Source: Falsiroseomonas algicola
GTDB taxonomy: Bacteria > Pseudomonadota > Alphaproteobacteria > Acetobacterales > Acetobacteraceae
Direction of reading: 5' to 3'
Assembly (NCBI RefSeq): GCF_011040385.1
Contig: NZ_JAAIKB010000002.1
Span: 558,001-622,000, forward strand
Length of the DNA stretch: 64,000 nt
In this document: positions 10,601-19,179 of the stretch, piece after piece
How the letters are laid out: each line of letters begins with the position of its first letter
Position numbering within the stretch: the first letter of the stretch is position 1
Translations under genes and position numbers: made by a program
Notes under the pieces: model-generated
What the model saw: the letters and a program-made list of their open reading frames with translations, nothing else
Databases searched by the model: none
Told to the model about the DNA's origin: nothing

Positions 10601-13600
10601 GATGAGGCCCGAGACCTCGACGCCGAAGATCACGTCATAGCGGCCCGGGAAGGGGTCGCGCGCGCTGTCGCGGTGATGGATGCGGACGCGATCGGAGAGG
10701 CCGGCGCGGGCGGTGCGGGCACGGCCGACCTGCACCTGCTCGGCGGAGATGGTGCAGCCATCGAGGCGGAGATGCGGGTGGCGCAGCGCGATGTCGCAGA
10801 GATCGGCGGCGTGGCCACAGCCGAAGTCGAGCACGCGGCGCGCGCGGTTGAAGTCGATGGGTGCGAAGATCGCCTGCTTCAGCGCGTGCTGCGCGCGGCG
10901 GAGCAGCGCGTAGCCGTCGGGCTCCGACGGGCCGGCGAAGAGTGCGCGGAGCCAGGAGAAGCCGGCGCGCGGCGCGGGCATGAGGCCGAAGGTGAGATGC
11001 CCTTCGCTGCCATCGCCGGGATCGGCGTAGTGGCTCGCGATGGTGGTGAGCTCGTCATAGAAGCCGGTGACGCGAGCATCGCCGACTTCCGGCGCCGCGC
11101 GATCGGCGGTGTTGGCGACGGGACGGTCGAGCGTCGGGTCCGTGAGCCAGAACCGTTCGCGCTGGAACGGATAGGTCGGCGCGGAGGTGGCGCGCGTGGG
11201 GTAGGGCTGGTGGAAGGCGGGCCAGTCGATCTCCGCGCCGTCCTGCCAGAGGCGGGCCACGCCCTGCATCGCCGTGGTCCAGCCGAGCGTCGCGCCATCC
11301 TGCCCGGGCCGTGCCCGCGCCAGGGAGGGCAGCGTGACCAGCGCGGGCATGGCCGCGCGGGCGAAGCCGGACAGCACCGGCATGGCGCCGAGTTCGACGG
11401 CATGCGTCACGCCCATCGCGGCCAAGGTCGCGAGGCCCTGCGCGAAGCGGACGGGCTGCCGCGCATGGGCGCGCCAATAGGCCGCGTCGTGCCGCGCGAC
11501 GACGCTGCCCGCGAGGTTGCCGATGACGGGGATGGCGGGCGGGTTGTGCGGGATGGCGCGCGCCTCCGCTTCCAGCGCGTCCAGCATCGGGTCGAGCAGG
11601 CGCGAGTGGAAGGCGTGGGAGACGGCGAGGGGCCGCGCCTCCAGCCCCGTTTTCGCCAGCGCGGGATCGTCGAGCAGCGCGGCGATGGCGGCCTGCGGGC
11701 CGGCGACGGTGATGGCCTCCGGCCCGTTCTCGCCGGAGAGTTCCAGCGCGGGGTGGCGTGCGAGGATGGCCTGGCCGTTCGGCCCGAGCACCGCGGCCAT
11801 GGCGCCGCCGGCCGGCAGCGCCTGGGTGAGCCGCCCGCGGGTGGCGACGAGGCGCGCGGCATCCTCCAGCGCCAGCACGCCGGCGAGGTGGGCGGCGGCA
11901 TATTCGCCGAGGCTGTGGCCGAGCAGCGCCACGGGCTCCACGCCCCAGCTTCGCCACAGCGCGCCGAGGCCGGCGGAGAGGGCGAAGAGGGCGGGCTGGG
12001 CGATGTCGGCGCGGGCGAGGGCGGCGCCATCCTCGCAAAGGCGGGCGAGCGGCGCGGGCAGGCCCATCACGGCGTCGCAGCGGTCGAGCACGCGGCGGAA
12101 GACGGGGGCGGTCTCGGCCAGGCCGCGGGCCATGCCGGGGAAGGCGCTGCCCTGGCCGGTGACGAGGAAGGCGATGCGCGGGCGGGCGGCGGTGGTGGCC
12201 TGCGCGGTGGCCAGCGCCTGGGCGGCGGAGGCGGCATCGGACGCGACGATGGCGATGCGGCGGGGGAGGCTTGCGCGGCCGGTGGCGGCGGTGCGGGCGA
12301 GTGCGGGGAGGTCGGCGCCCGGCGTCGCCAGCGCCTCCTGCCAGCGCGCCACCAGCGCGCTCAGCGCGGCGGGATCGCGGGCGCTGAGGGGCAGCACCTG
12401 CGCGGGCCTCGGATCGACGGCGGGCTCGGTGGCAGGGGCGGCACCGAGCACGACATGGGCGTTGGTGCCGGAGAAGCCGAAGGAGCTGACGCCGATGTTC
12501 CGCAACGGCGCCGCTTCCAGCCGCGTCGGCACGGCGATGGCCGCACCGGTCAGGTCGATATGCGGGTTGAGGCGCGTGAAGTGGAGGCTCGGCGCCACCT
12601 GCTGGTGGCGGAGCATGAGCATGGCCTTGATGAGGCCGGCGATGCCGGCGGCGGCCTCTGTATGGCCGATATTCGTCTTGGCGGAGCCGACGGCCAGCGG
12701 GCGCGCACGATCACCGGCGAAGACGCTGCGCAGTGCATGCATCTCGATGGGATCGCCGAGCGCGGTGCCGGTGCCATGGGCCTCGATCGCGTCGATGTCG
12801 GCGGGCGACAGCGATGCATCGGCGAGCGCCGCGCGCAGGACGGCTTCCTGGGCGGGGCCGGAGGGCGCGGTGAGGCCGGCGCTGCGGCCATCCTGGTTGA
12901 CGGCGCTGCCATGGATGATGGCGAGCACGCGATCGCCCGCTGCGACCGCATCCGACAGGCGCTTCAACACGACAACGCCGCAGCCCTCGCCATGGGCGAA
13001 GCCGTCGGCGTTCGCATCGAAGGCGCGGCATCGGCTGGTTGGCGACGCGGCGCCGAGCTTGGCGCTGGCCACCAGCGGCAGCGGTGAGAGGATCAGGTGC
13101 ACGCCACCCGCCAGCGCCAGCGCGCATTCTCCTGCACGCAGCGACTGCACGGCGAGATGCACGGCCACCAGCGAGGAGGAGCACGCCGTGTCCAGCGCCA
13201 CCGCCGGCCCCGTGAGCCCCAGCCGGAAGGCGATGCGCCCCGGCGCGATGGAGGTATGCGTGCCGGAGGCCGACCAGGCGTTGATCAGCGACGCATCGGG
13301 CGACCCGCGCCCGATCAGCCCGTAATTGCTGTTGTAGAGCCCGAGATAGACGCCGCCCGCGACGCCATCGAGCCGGTCGGGCGCGATCGCTGCATCCTCC
13401 AGCGCCTCCCACGCGACTTCCATGACGAGTCGCTGCTGCGGGTCCATCGCCTCCGCCTCCCGCGGCGCGATGCCGAAGAAGGCGGCGTCGAAATCCTCGA
13501 TGCGGTCGAGAAGCGCAGCCTCCGCCTGGGTCGTCCGGCCCGAGGCTTCGGGATCGGCCGCCTGCCACGCCGCGTGGTCCCAGCGCCGGATCGGCTGCAC

Positions 13601-13711
13601 GGCATTGCCGCCGCGCGACAGGAACGACCACAGCGCCGCTGGGCCCGCGGCGCCGCCGGCGTAGCGGCATCCCATGCCGATGATGGCGATCGGCTCACGC
13701 CCAGCGGTCAA
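7637..13711 (-). CDS. Type I PKS module KS-AT-MT-MT-KR(inactive?)-ACP (PKS3)
   Basis: A 2,024-residue protein. I chose the TTG at 13711, which overlaps the PKS2 TGA and has a GGGGAGG ribosome site 9 bases upstream. Order: KS (about 5-425; DTACSSS), AT (about 500-815; GHSLGE near 597 and HAFHS near 697, the malonyl-CoA signature), a first methyltransferase (about 880-1200; motif I VLDFGCGHAADL), a second methyltransferase (about 1250-1510; VLEIGCGTGGTT), KR (GGLAGVG near 1640) and ACP (LGLDSL near 1942). The first MT resembles enol/O-methyltransferase domains of myxobacterial PKSs and the second the usual C-MT. The KR keeps Ser in FSSSAALLG but has His1777 where the catalytic Tyr of YAAAN belongs, so the beta-keto group is probably left unreduced. 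The C-terminus (AMEEDELAALLEAEL) is a class 2 docking helix matching the start of PKS4. Methyl positions are inferred. Confidence 0.93.
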   Translation of the reverse strand: MTAGREPIAIIGMGCRYAGGAAGPAALWSFLSRGGNAVQPIRRWDHAAWQAADPEASGRTTQAEAALLDRIEDFDAAFFGIAPREAEAMDPQQRLVMEVAWEALEDAAIAPDRLDGVAGGVYLGLYNSNYGLIGRGSPDASLINAWSASGTHTSIAPGRIAFRLGLTGPAVALDTACSSSLVAVHLAVQSLRAGECALALAGGVHLILSPLPLVASAKLGAASPTSRCRAFDANADGFAHGEGCGVVVLKRLSDAVAAGDRVLAIIHGSAVNQDGRSAGLTAPSGPAQEAVLRAALADASLSPADIDAIEAHGTGTALGDPIEMHALRSVFAGDRARPLAVGSAKTNIGHTEAAAGIAGLIKAMLMLRHQQVAPSLHFTRLNPHIDLTGAAIAVPTRLEAAPLRNIGVSSFGFSGTNAHVVLGAAPATEPAVDPRPAQVLPLSARDPAALSALVARWQEALATPGADLPALARTAATGRASLPRRIAIVASDAASAAQALATAQATTAARPRIAFLVTGQGSAFPGMARGLAETAPVFRRVLDRCDAVMGLPAPLARLCEDGAALARADIAQPALFALSAGLGALWRSWGVEPVALLGHSLGEYAAAHLAGVLALEDAARLVATRGRLTQALPAGGAMAAVLGPNGQAILARHPALELSGENGPEAITVAGPQAAIAALLDDPALAKTGLEARPLAVSHAFHSRLLDPMLDALEAEARAIPHNPPAIPVIGNLAGSVVARHDAAYWRAHARQPVRFAQGLATLAAMGVTHAVELGAMPVLSGFARAAMPALVTLPSLARARPGQDGATLGWTTAMQGVARLWQDGAEIDWPAFHQPYPTRATSAPTYPFQRERFWLTDPTLDRPVANTADRAAPEVGDARVTGFYDELTTIASHYADPGDGSEGHLTFGLMPAPRAGFSWLRALFAGPSEPDGYALLRRAQHALKQAIFAPIDFNRARRVLDFGCGHAADLCDIALRHPHLRLDGCTISAEQVQVGRARTARAGLSDRVRIHHRDSARDPFPGRYDVIFGVEVSGLIEDKAGLFDNIRDHLEPGGALVIADFVAAGDGIAAPDTASFTSTAEEWARLLAERGLRLTDCVDTSAEVAHFLDDPGFEAEVDRLVAQHGLSDLTRRHLLSNDNIGRALRRGVMRYVLLVARQDATAPLTRLLAANRARLAAPDRWEQAEPWRGWFHHLTWQPDPVAKAVAEGAALLAEAEDAAAATDRLARAWIGAARLADCTPAPRFARLHAHLLRIAANTEDPATLPVPDLPEARLLARSGPHLRAVLEGRADPLDLLFGDGGAAAEALYAASPAARAVNGIAAAAFAQLLEGRGAARVLEIGCGTGGTTQALLPRLRAGDSYRVTDVSPAFVQAARRRFGLEGEVLDISAPPTATGVVDIVVAANVLHATPDLRRTLRHAASLLAEEGALLLVENAGELAWGDLTFGLTDGMWAFADTDLRPGHALLPPPTWVALLAELGFVAQAHQPGDARTAALSGQFVLVARRARATTDIVWRAPRGANAEAVLAGALPILQQAASRPSPPRIWIGTDRARAITAGDAPDPAQAALWGLANALAIEAPELRLTLVDSDDPAALDREVAAGTAETRIAWRQGHRHLARLDRLHAPEAAPSLRVEGTWLVTGGLAGVGLAVARWLADQGASHLVLLGRTPHDIGAFPPDVRVTTVIGDVADEAVLAALLARIEHEGPPLIGIMHAAGILDDGLLAQQTPAKMAAVLRPKLEGARLLDRLTRRLPPRHFVLFSSSAALLGSAAQANHAAANAAMDAIAEARRAEGLPALSIAWGAWDEIGAAARAGAGVARRGLLPMAPDQALAALGLALSAEQATLGILDVDWGRFLARFAPHPVPPVFPRFRTTTAAAATSDAAPSQPTATTLRDRLQDAPQGERAALLLAAVRDTVARILGLAAGTLPPAEAPLRELGLDSLMTVELRNALAAACEVKLPATLVFEHPSCDALARHLGATVFADLLPAATGDALDAMEEDELAALLEAELGAAGASLGASA

Positions 13712-16700
13712 GACTTCTGCCCTCCCCACGGCGCCATCATGCGGGAGCCGGACGGCGGCTGCCAGTCCGAACCCATGATCACCAGGTTGCCTGCCTCGGT
13801 CGCCATGGCGGCATCGAAGGCCTGGAGCGCGATGGCGGGCGGCAGGGATGGCGCGCGGCCATGGTCCCATAGCGTCGCATCAGCGGCCATGCCGACGCCC
13901 TGCCAGGCGCACCAGGCGATGCAGCGCGCCGGAAAGCCCGCCTGCCGTCGCGCGGTGGCCACGGCCTCCAGCGCGCCATTGGCGGCAGCGTAGCCCGCGG
14001 TCCCCGGCAGCCCGAACCACGCCGAGGTGGATGAGAACAGGACGAGTTCGACCTCGCCCATCGGCCTTGTCGCCTCATCCAGCCACCGCGCGGCATCCGC
14101 CTTCGCCGGGAAGGCCGGCGCAAAGCGCGACCAGGTGGCGGTCGCGACGCGGCCATCGGCGGTGATGCCTGCCGCATGAATGACGCCGCGAAGCGGACCG
14201 TCGCGCTGGACATCGTCGATGAGGGCGAAGGTGGCGGCTCGGTCCGTCAGGTCGACACTCCTGGTCTCGACAACGGTGCCCGGCAGGTCGAAGGGCGTGG
14301 GGCGACGACTGGCGACGACGATGCGCGAAGCGCCGCGCGCCGCGAGATGGGCGGCGGTGTGGCGTCCGATGCCACCGCTGCCGCCTGTGATGAGCCAGGT
14401 TCCGCCGGGCGAGGGTTGCTGCGCCGGAACACCGCCTGCCGGACGCAGGCGCAGCGCCTCCCTCCGCCGCGGCAGCAGGCGGGTGCGCGGCTCTCCATCG
14501 GTCGTCGCCAACTCGCGCCGCAGCGCCTCCGCGGGATCGGGGAGGGCGGGGTCGAGCCGTATGGTGCGCAGCGCCCATAGGGGCTCTTCCGCGGCCACTG
14601 CGCTTGCGAAGGCTTCGAGAAGCGGCGCGAGCGGAGACGCCGAGGGCACGGCGATCGCGATGCGCGCCGCTCTGCCGGACAGTGCCTGGAGACGCGCCAG
14701 CAGGGCCGGCATCACCGCCTCCCGCAGCGCCGCCGGATCCCCTGCGTTGCTGCCCAGTGCGGAGACGTCGAGCAGCGAGGTCGTCTCTCCCTCACCCATG
14801 GCGGTCCGCAGGGCCTCGGCGATGGGGCCCTCGCCGGCAATGGTCCAGCCGCGCGCCAGACTGGCTGGCGCGGCGATCGGTTCCCAGACGGGCGCCAGCA
14901 GGGCAAAGCGACCTGCCTTCGGCGCTGTCGGGACCTGGGCACGCGCCAGGCTGGCAGCAGCCTGGACGAGATTGGGATGGCTGTAGGCGAAGTCGGGCCG
15001 GATCGGGCGTCCGAGGCGCTGCGACAGCGCCCGCGCGAAGTCGACGGCGGTGAGCGAGTCCATGCCGAGCGCGGTGAGCGGTGCCTGTGGGTCCAGCATC
15101 GTCGGATCCGGCGTGCCGAGCAGCGGCGCCAGGATGCCCTGCAGCAGCGCGACATCGATGATGGCCGGCGCTGCGGGTTCGATGGCTGGGGCGGAGGCCG
15201 GCGCTGCCATGTCGATGACGACGCGCCGCGCTTCCGGTGACGCCAGCAGCGCCGGCAGGGCGCGCAGGCCCATCGCGGGCAGGATGGGGGTGACGCCGAA
15301 GGCCTTCCAGGTCGCGGCGGCGCGCTGGCCCATGCGGGCACCGATGCCAGCCGCCCAGGGGCCCCAGGCCAGGGCCAGGGCGGGCAGGCCATCGCGCCGA
15401 CGCGCCTCCGCCAACTGGTCGATGGCGGCATTCGCGGCGGCATAGGCTCCTTGGCGCGCGGAGGGCAGGACACCCACGACGGAGGAGAAGACGACGAAGG
15501 CGGAGAGCCGCACGCCGTGGCGGCGCGTCGCCTCGTCCAGCGTCCGGGCGCCGCCGAGCTTGGCGCGCAGCACGGCGGCGATGCGCGCCTCCGTCAGCGC
15601 TTCCAGTGCATCGTCATCGGTGATGGCGGCGGCGTGGATGATGCCGCGGAGCGGCGTGGCATCATCGGCGAGGCGCCCCACCAGCGGATCGATAAAGCCG
15701 GCATCGGCGACGTCGCCCTGCGCGGTGCAGGCGCCCGCCGTCGGGCTCACGTCCACGCGGCAGGCGATGGCGCCCTGCGCCTCCAGCCAGTCGGCGACCA
15801 TGCGGCCGAGGCCGCTCGCCGCGCCGGTGACGATCCACCGTGTGCCGGGTTCAACGGTGAAGCGGGGCGGCGTGCCCAGCATCACCACTGTCCGGCCCGG
15901 CAGCGACGAGGCGGCAAGCGCATCGCCGAGCGCGTCGCGTTGGATGGGGTGGCGCGGCAGCGGCGGCAGGTCGCGGAGTCGCGCGAAGAGCGCGGCCAGC
16001 CGATCCTCGGGCACCGCATCCAGGTCGAAATGCCCGGCAGCCCGCTTGTCCAGGTTCACGACCGGGATCGGCGCCAGCCTGGCCGCGACCTCCGGCGGGA
16101 AGGCGCCGAAGGCGAGGTCAATGCCCCGCAGGTCCCAGCCTTCCGGCGCGCGGCTGTCGAGCACGGCGGTGATGCCGCGGCGCGCAAGCCAGGCGTGGCG
16201 GGGCCTGCTGGCTGTCGCGACGATGGTGGCGCCGGCGCGGCGCAGCACCTCGATGGCGGCGAGGCCGGTCGCGCTGCTGGCCTGGTGGACCAGCACCCTG
16301 GTGCCAGGCGCTACGGGCGGCAGGGAGGCCAGGGCCGTCAGGTAGGGAACCGGCATGGTCGCGGCATCGAGGAGGTCGGCGCAGGGTGCATGTGCGACGC
16401 GTGCCGCCGGCACGGTCACGCGGTCGGCGATCGCGCCCGGCGCCAGCAGGATGACGGCGTCGCCTGGCGCGAAGCCGTGGACGCCCTCGCCGACCGCCTC
16501 GACGATCCCCGCGCCATCGGCGCCGAGTGTGCTGCCAATCGGGGCAAGGCCGCCGGCCAGCAGCCGGTCGCGGAAGGTGAGGCCGGCAGCCACCATGGCG
16601 ATGCGGAGTTGGCCGGGGCCTGGCGGCGGGGCACTGGCCGAAATCCAGCCGAGGCGGCCATCGCGCCATGCCGCGGCGGTGTCGGCGCCCGTGTGCCGGG

Positions 16701-19179
16701 CCGGCGGTTCCAGGCGCCGGGCGAGGCGCTGACCGCCGCGCAGCGCCACGGCGGGTTCGTCATCGGCGCCCCGTTCCGCCTCCAGGGCGGCCTGCTGTGC
16801 TGCCGCGGGCTGGTCGGGGTCGAGGTCGATCAGCCGGCAGGCGCGGCCGGGCTGCTCGGCCATGACGGCCATGGCGAGGCCCCAGAGCGCGGCCTGGTCG
16901 GGATCGGGGGGCGTGACTTCCCGGCCGGTCGCCTGGGCGCCGCGCGTGACGATGCGGAGCGGCCGGCGGTCCGCGCGGCGAAGATGCTCCAGCAGCGCGC
17001 CGCACAGGGCGGCGGCCGGGCCGGCGGGTGCAAGCCAGCAATCCGTGTCGGTGATGGAGACGGACGGTGGTGGCACCGGGCGCCAGGCGATGCAGCGAGA
17101 CCAGTCCAGGCTGCGATCGGGCAGCGGGGCGAAGCGCGCGCCCTGCGCCAGCAGCACGGGCAGGCCGGCCGCATCGACCAGCCCCAGATCAGCGGTCAGC
17201 GTGCCATCGGGATGGCGGGTCTCGATGCGGAGCCAGGCCTGCGCTGGCGACTGGCCTGGCCCCGGTGTCAGGCGCGCGATTGAAGCCAGCATCACCGGCG
17301 GCGCCGCCGGCGGCAGCAGCGCGTAAGCCAGTTGCGCCGCCGCCTCCCAGAGCCCGGGGCCGCTGCCGGCCAGCGTGCCGCTGGCGATGTCGCCGGCGAT
17401 GCCAATGCGATGCAGGCAGCGCGCCTGCTCGCCATAGTCGAAGCCGGCGGCGGCGATTCGGCGGTAGAGGTCGGCGGCTTCCTTCGTAGCCGCGGGGAGG
17501 TCGGGCAGGGCAGGCCAGGTCGCGGCCACGTCTTCGCGTCGTCCCGACAGATGGGTGATCCATGCATCCTCGGCAGGCGCGCTGCTCTCCAGCGCCAGTC
17601 GATCACCGTCCCTCAGCACGCGGATGCGGCGTGGCGTGGCGACGACGAGGCCGGCGGGGAAGGCGATATCCGCCAAGGGCTCACGGGAGCCCAGCAGCGC
17701 CAGCAGCACGCCGACATGCGCGAAGCCGCCGGTGCCGGCCAGCAGCGCGTCGTCGGGCGCCAGCAGGCGTTCCGGGTTCGGCGCGGTGGCGATGGGCGGG
17801 AGCGGCAGGCTTTCGCGCTGGAAGACGGGCGGCGGCAGCGGCGCGCGCGCCGGTGCTGCCCGCAGTGGCGGGGCCTCCAGCACGGCATGTGCGTTGGTCC
17901 CGGAGAAGCCGAAGGCGCTGACCCCGGCGCGGCGAATGCCAGGCATCGGCGCGGTCGCTACGACGATCGGCGTGGTGCCGGCCGCGATGGAGGGGTTCCG
18001 CCGGTGATGATTCAGGCTTGGCGGAACGACGCCATCGCGCACCGCCAGCGCGGCCTTGATCAGCCCCGCGATGCCAGCGGCGGCTTCCGTATGGCCGATG
18101 TTGGATTTCACCGACCCCAGCGCCAGTGGACGGCTGCGTCCGGCGAAGGCGGTGGCCAGCGCATGCCATTCGATGGGATCGCCAAGCGCGGTGCCGGTGC
18201 CATGGGCCTCGACATAATCGATGTCGTCCGCCGCCAGCCCGGCATCGCGCAGCGCATCGCGGATCAGCGCCGTCTGCGCCGGCCCGTTCGGGGCCGTGAG
18301 ACCGGCGCTGCGGCCATCCTGGTTCACCGCGGATCCGCGCAGCACCGCCACGACCGGGTCCGCGTCCCGCATGGCGTCGTCCAGCCGCTTCAACAGCACG
18401 ACGCCACAGCCCTCGCCGCGGCCATAGCCATCGGCGCTGGCATCGAAGGATTTGCAGCGGCCATCGGGGGCCAGCATGCCGGCTTCCTGGAAGCTCCGCG
18501 TCAGCGACGGCATCAGCATCAGCGACGTGCCGCCGACGATCGCCGCGTCGCAATCGCCGGCGCGCAGCGCGCGCATCGCCTGGTGGATGGCGACGAGGGA
18601 GGAGGAGCAGGCGGTATCGATCGTCATTGCCGGACCATGCAGGTCCAGCAGGTAGGCGATGCGGCCGGCCGCGACGGCGGGGCTGCTGCCACTGCCGAAG
18701 AAGCGGTCGAGCCCCGCCTCCGGCATGCGGCGCAGCCAGTCATGCGTCGCGAGGCCGATGAAGACGCCGGCGCGGCTGCCGGCCAGTGCTTCCGGCGCCA
18801 GCGCGGCGTCGGCAAGCGCTTCCCAGGTGACTTCCAGCAGCAGCCGCTGCTGCGGGTCCATCGCGGCGGCTTCGCGGTGGGAGAGGCCGAAGAAGCGCGG
18901 ATCGAAATGCTCGACATCCGGCAGGAAGCCGCCGGGCAAGGCGGCCTCATCCTCCCATCGTCCTGGCGGGCGGGGGCCGATGGCGTCACGGCCCTCGGCC
19001 AGCAGCCGTGCGAAGGCGGGGAGATCAGGCGCGCCGGGGAAGCGGCACGCCATGCCGGTGATGGCGATGGGTGCGCCGGTGGTACCGCCGCCGTGCTCCG
19101 CCGCCGCCAGCTTCTCCTTCAGCGCGCGGATCTCGATCAGCGCGCGGCGCAGCACCTCCTTGGGGTCGGTGCCGCTCAT
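13708..19179 (-). CDS. Type I PKS KS-DH*-ER*-KR-ACP-KR without AT (PKS2)
   Basis: An 1,823-residue protein starting in an ATGA overlap with PKS1. An N-terminal helix (EVLRRALIEIRALKEKLAAA) precedes an intact KS (DTACSSS near residue 190, HGTGTALGDPIE). No AT is present. The DH-like region (about 490-720) has lost HxxxGxxxxP, and the second motif reads LWEAAAQ instead of LLDAALQ. The ER-like region (about 860-1090) has TFRD, but its nucleotide motif GGVGxAA is replaced by SSATGLAA. KR1 (TGAASGLG near 1118; Ser and Tyr retained) comes before the ACP (LGMDSL near 1372). A second KR with its own structural subdomain follows the ACP (about 1450-1810; GGSGGIG near 1598; FSSTSA and GYAAAN). The predicted net chemistry is beta-hydroxy formation; what the second KR does is unknown. 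It carries no C-terminal docking helix. Confidence 0.92.
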   Translation of the reverse strand: MSGTDPKEVLRRALIEIRALKEKLAAAEHGGGTTGAPIAITGMACRFPGAPDLPAFARLLAEGRDAIGPRPPGRWEDEAALPGGFLPDVEHFDPRFFGLSHREAAAMDPQQRLLLEVTWEALADAALAPEALAGSRAGVFIGLATHDWLRRMPEAGLDRFFGSGSSPAVAAGRIAYLLDLHGPAMTIDTACSSSLVAIHQAMRALRAGDCDAAIVGGTSLMLMPSLTRSFQEAGMLAPDGRCKSFDASADGYGRGEGCGVVLLKRLDDAMRDADPVVAVLRGSAVNQDGRSAGLTAPNGPAQTALIRDALRDAGLAADDIDYVEAHGTGTALGDPIEWHALATAFAGRSRPLALGSVKSNIGHTEAAAGIAGLIKAALAVRDGVVPPSLNHHRRNPSIAAGTTPIVVATAPMPGIRRAGVSAFGFSGTNAHAVLEAPPLRAAPARAPLPPPVFQRESLPLPPIATAPNPERLLAPDDALLAGTGGFAHVGVLLALLGSREPLADIAFPAGLVVATPRRIRVLRDGDRLALESSAPAEDAWITHLSGRREDVAATWPALPDLPAATKEAADLYRRIAAAGFDYGEQARCLHRIGIAGDIASGTLAGSGPGLWEAAAQLAYALLPPAAPPVMLASIARLTPGPGQSPAQAWLRIETRHPDGTLTADLGLVDAAGLPVLLAQGARFAPLPDRSLDWSRCIAWRPVPPPSVSITDTDCWLAPAGPAAALCGALLEHLRRADRRPLRIVTRGAQATGREVTPPDPDQAALWGLAMAVMAEQPGRACRLIDLDPDQPAAAQQAALEAERGADDEPAVALRGGQRLARRLEPPARHTGADTAAAWRDGRLGWISASAPPPGPGQLRIAMVAAGLTFRDRLLAGGLAPIGSTLGADGAGIVEAVGEGVHGFAPGDAVILLAPGAIADRVTVPAARVAHAPCADLLDAATMPVPYLTALASLPPVAPGTRVLVHQASSATGLAAIEVLRRAGATIVATASRPRHAWLARRGITAVLDSRAPEGWDLRGIDLAFGAFPPEVAARLAPIPVVNLDKRAAGHFDLDAVPEDRLAALFARLRDLPPLPRHPIQRDALGDALAASSLPGRTVVMLGTPPRFTVEPGTRWIVTGAASGLGRMVADWLEAQGAIACRVDVSPTAGACTAQGDVADAGFIDPLVGRLADDATPLRGIIHAAAITDDDALEALTEARIAAVLRAKLGGARTLDEATRRHGVRLSAFVVFSSVVGVLPSARQGAYAAANAAIDQLAEARRRDGLPALALAWGPWAAGIGARMGQRAAATWKAFGVTPILPAMGLRALPALLASPEARRVVIDMAAPASAPAIEPAAPAIIDVALLQGILAPLLGTPDPTMLDPQAPLTALGMDSLTAVDFARALSQRLGRPIRPDFAYSHPNLVQAAASLARAQVPTAPKAGRFALLAPVWEPIAAPASLARGWTIAGEGPIAEALRTAMGEGETTSLLDVSALGSNAGDPAALREAVMPALLARLQALSGRAARIAIAVPSASPLAPLLEAFASAVAAEEPLWALRTIRLDPALPDPAEALRRELATTDGEPRTRLLPRRREALRLRPAGGVPAQQPSPGGTWLITGGSGGIGRHTAAHLAARGASRIVVASRRPTPFDLPGTVVETRSVDLTDRAATFALIDDVQRDGPLRGVIHAAGITADGRVATATWSRFAPAFPAKADAARWLDEATRPMGEVELVLFSSTSAWFGLPGTAGYAAANGALEAVATARRQAGFPARCIAWCAWQGVGMAADATLWDHGRAPSLPPAIALQAFDAAMATEAGNLVIMGSDWQPPSGSRMMAPWGGQKS

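Noticed and set aside
4467-13087. Very long open frames on the plus strand across the PKS genes (more than 1,400 residues each)
   Set aside because: They are antisense to PKS3 and PKS4, are Arg/Gly/Ala/His-rich without any recognisable domain, and arise from the high G/C content at third codon positions.
13712-13870. Upstream extension of the PKS3 frame to 13870
   Set aside because: It overlaps PKS2 and shows no domain; the TTG at 13711 has a strong ribosome site and fits the overlap pattern.
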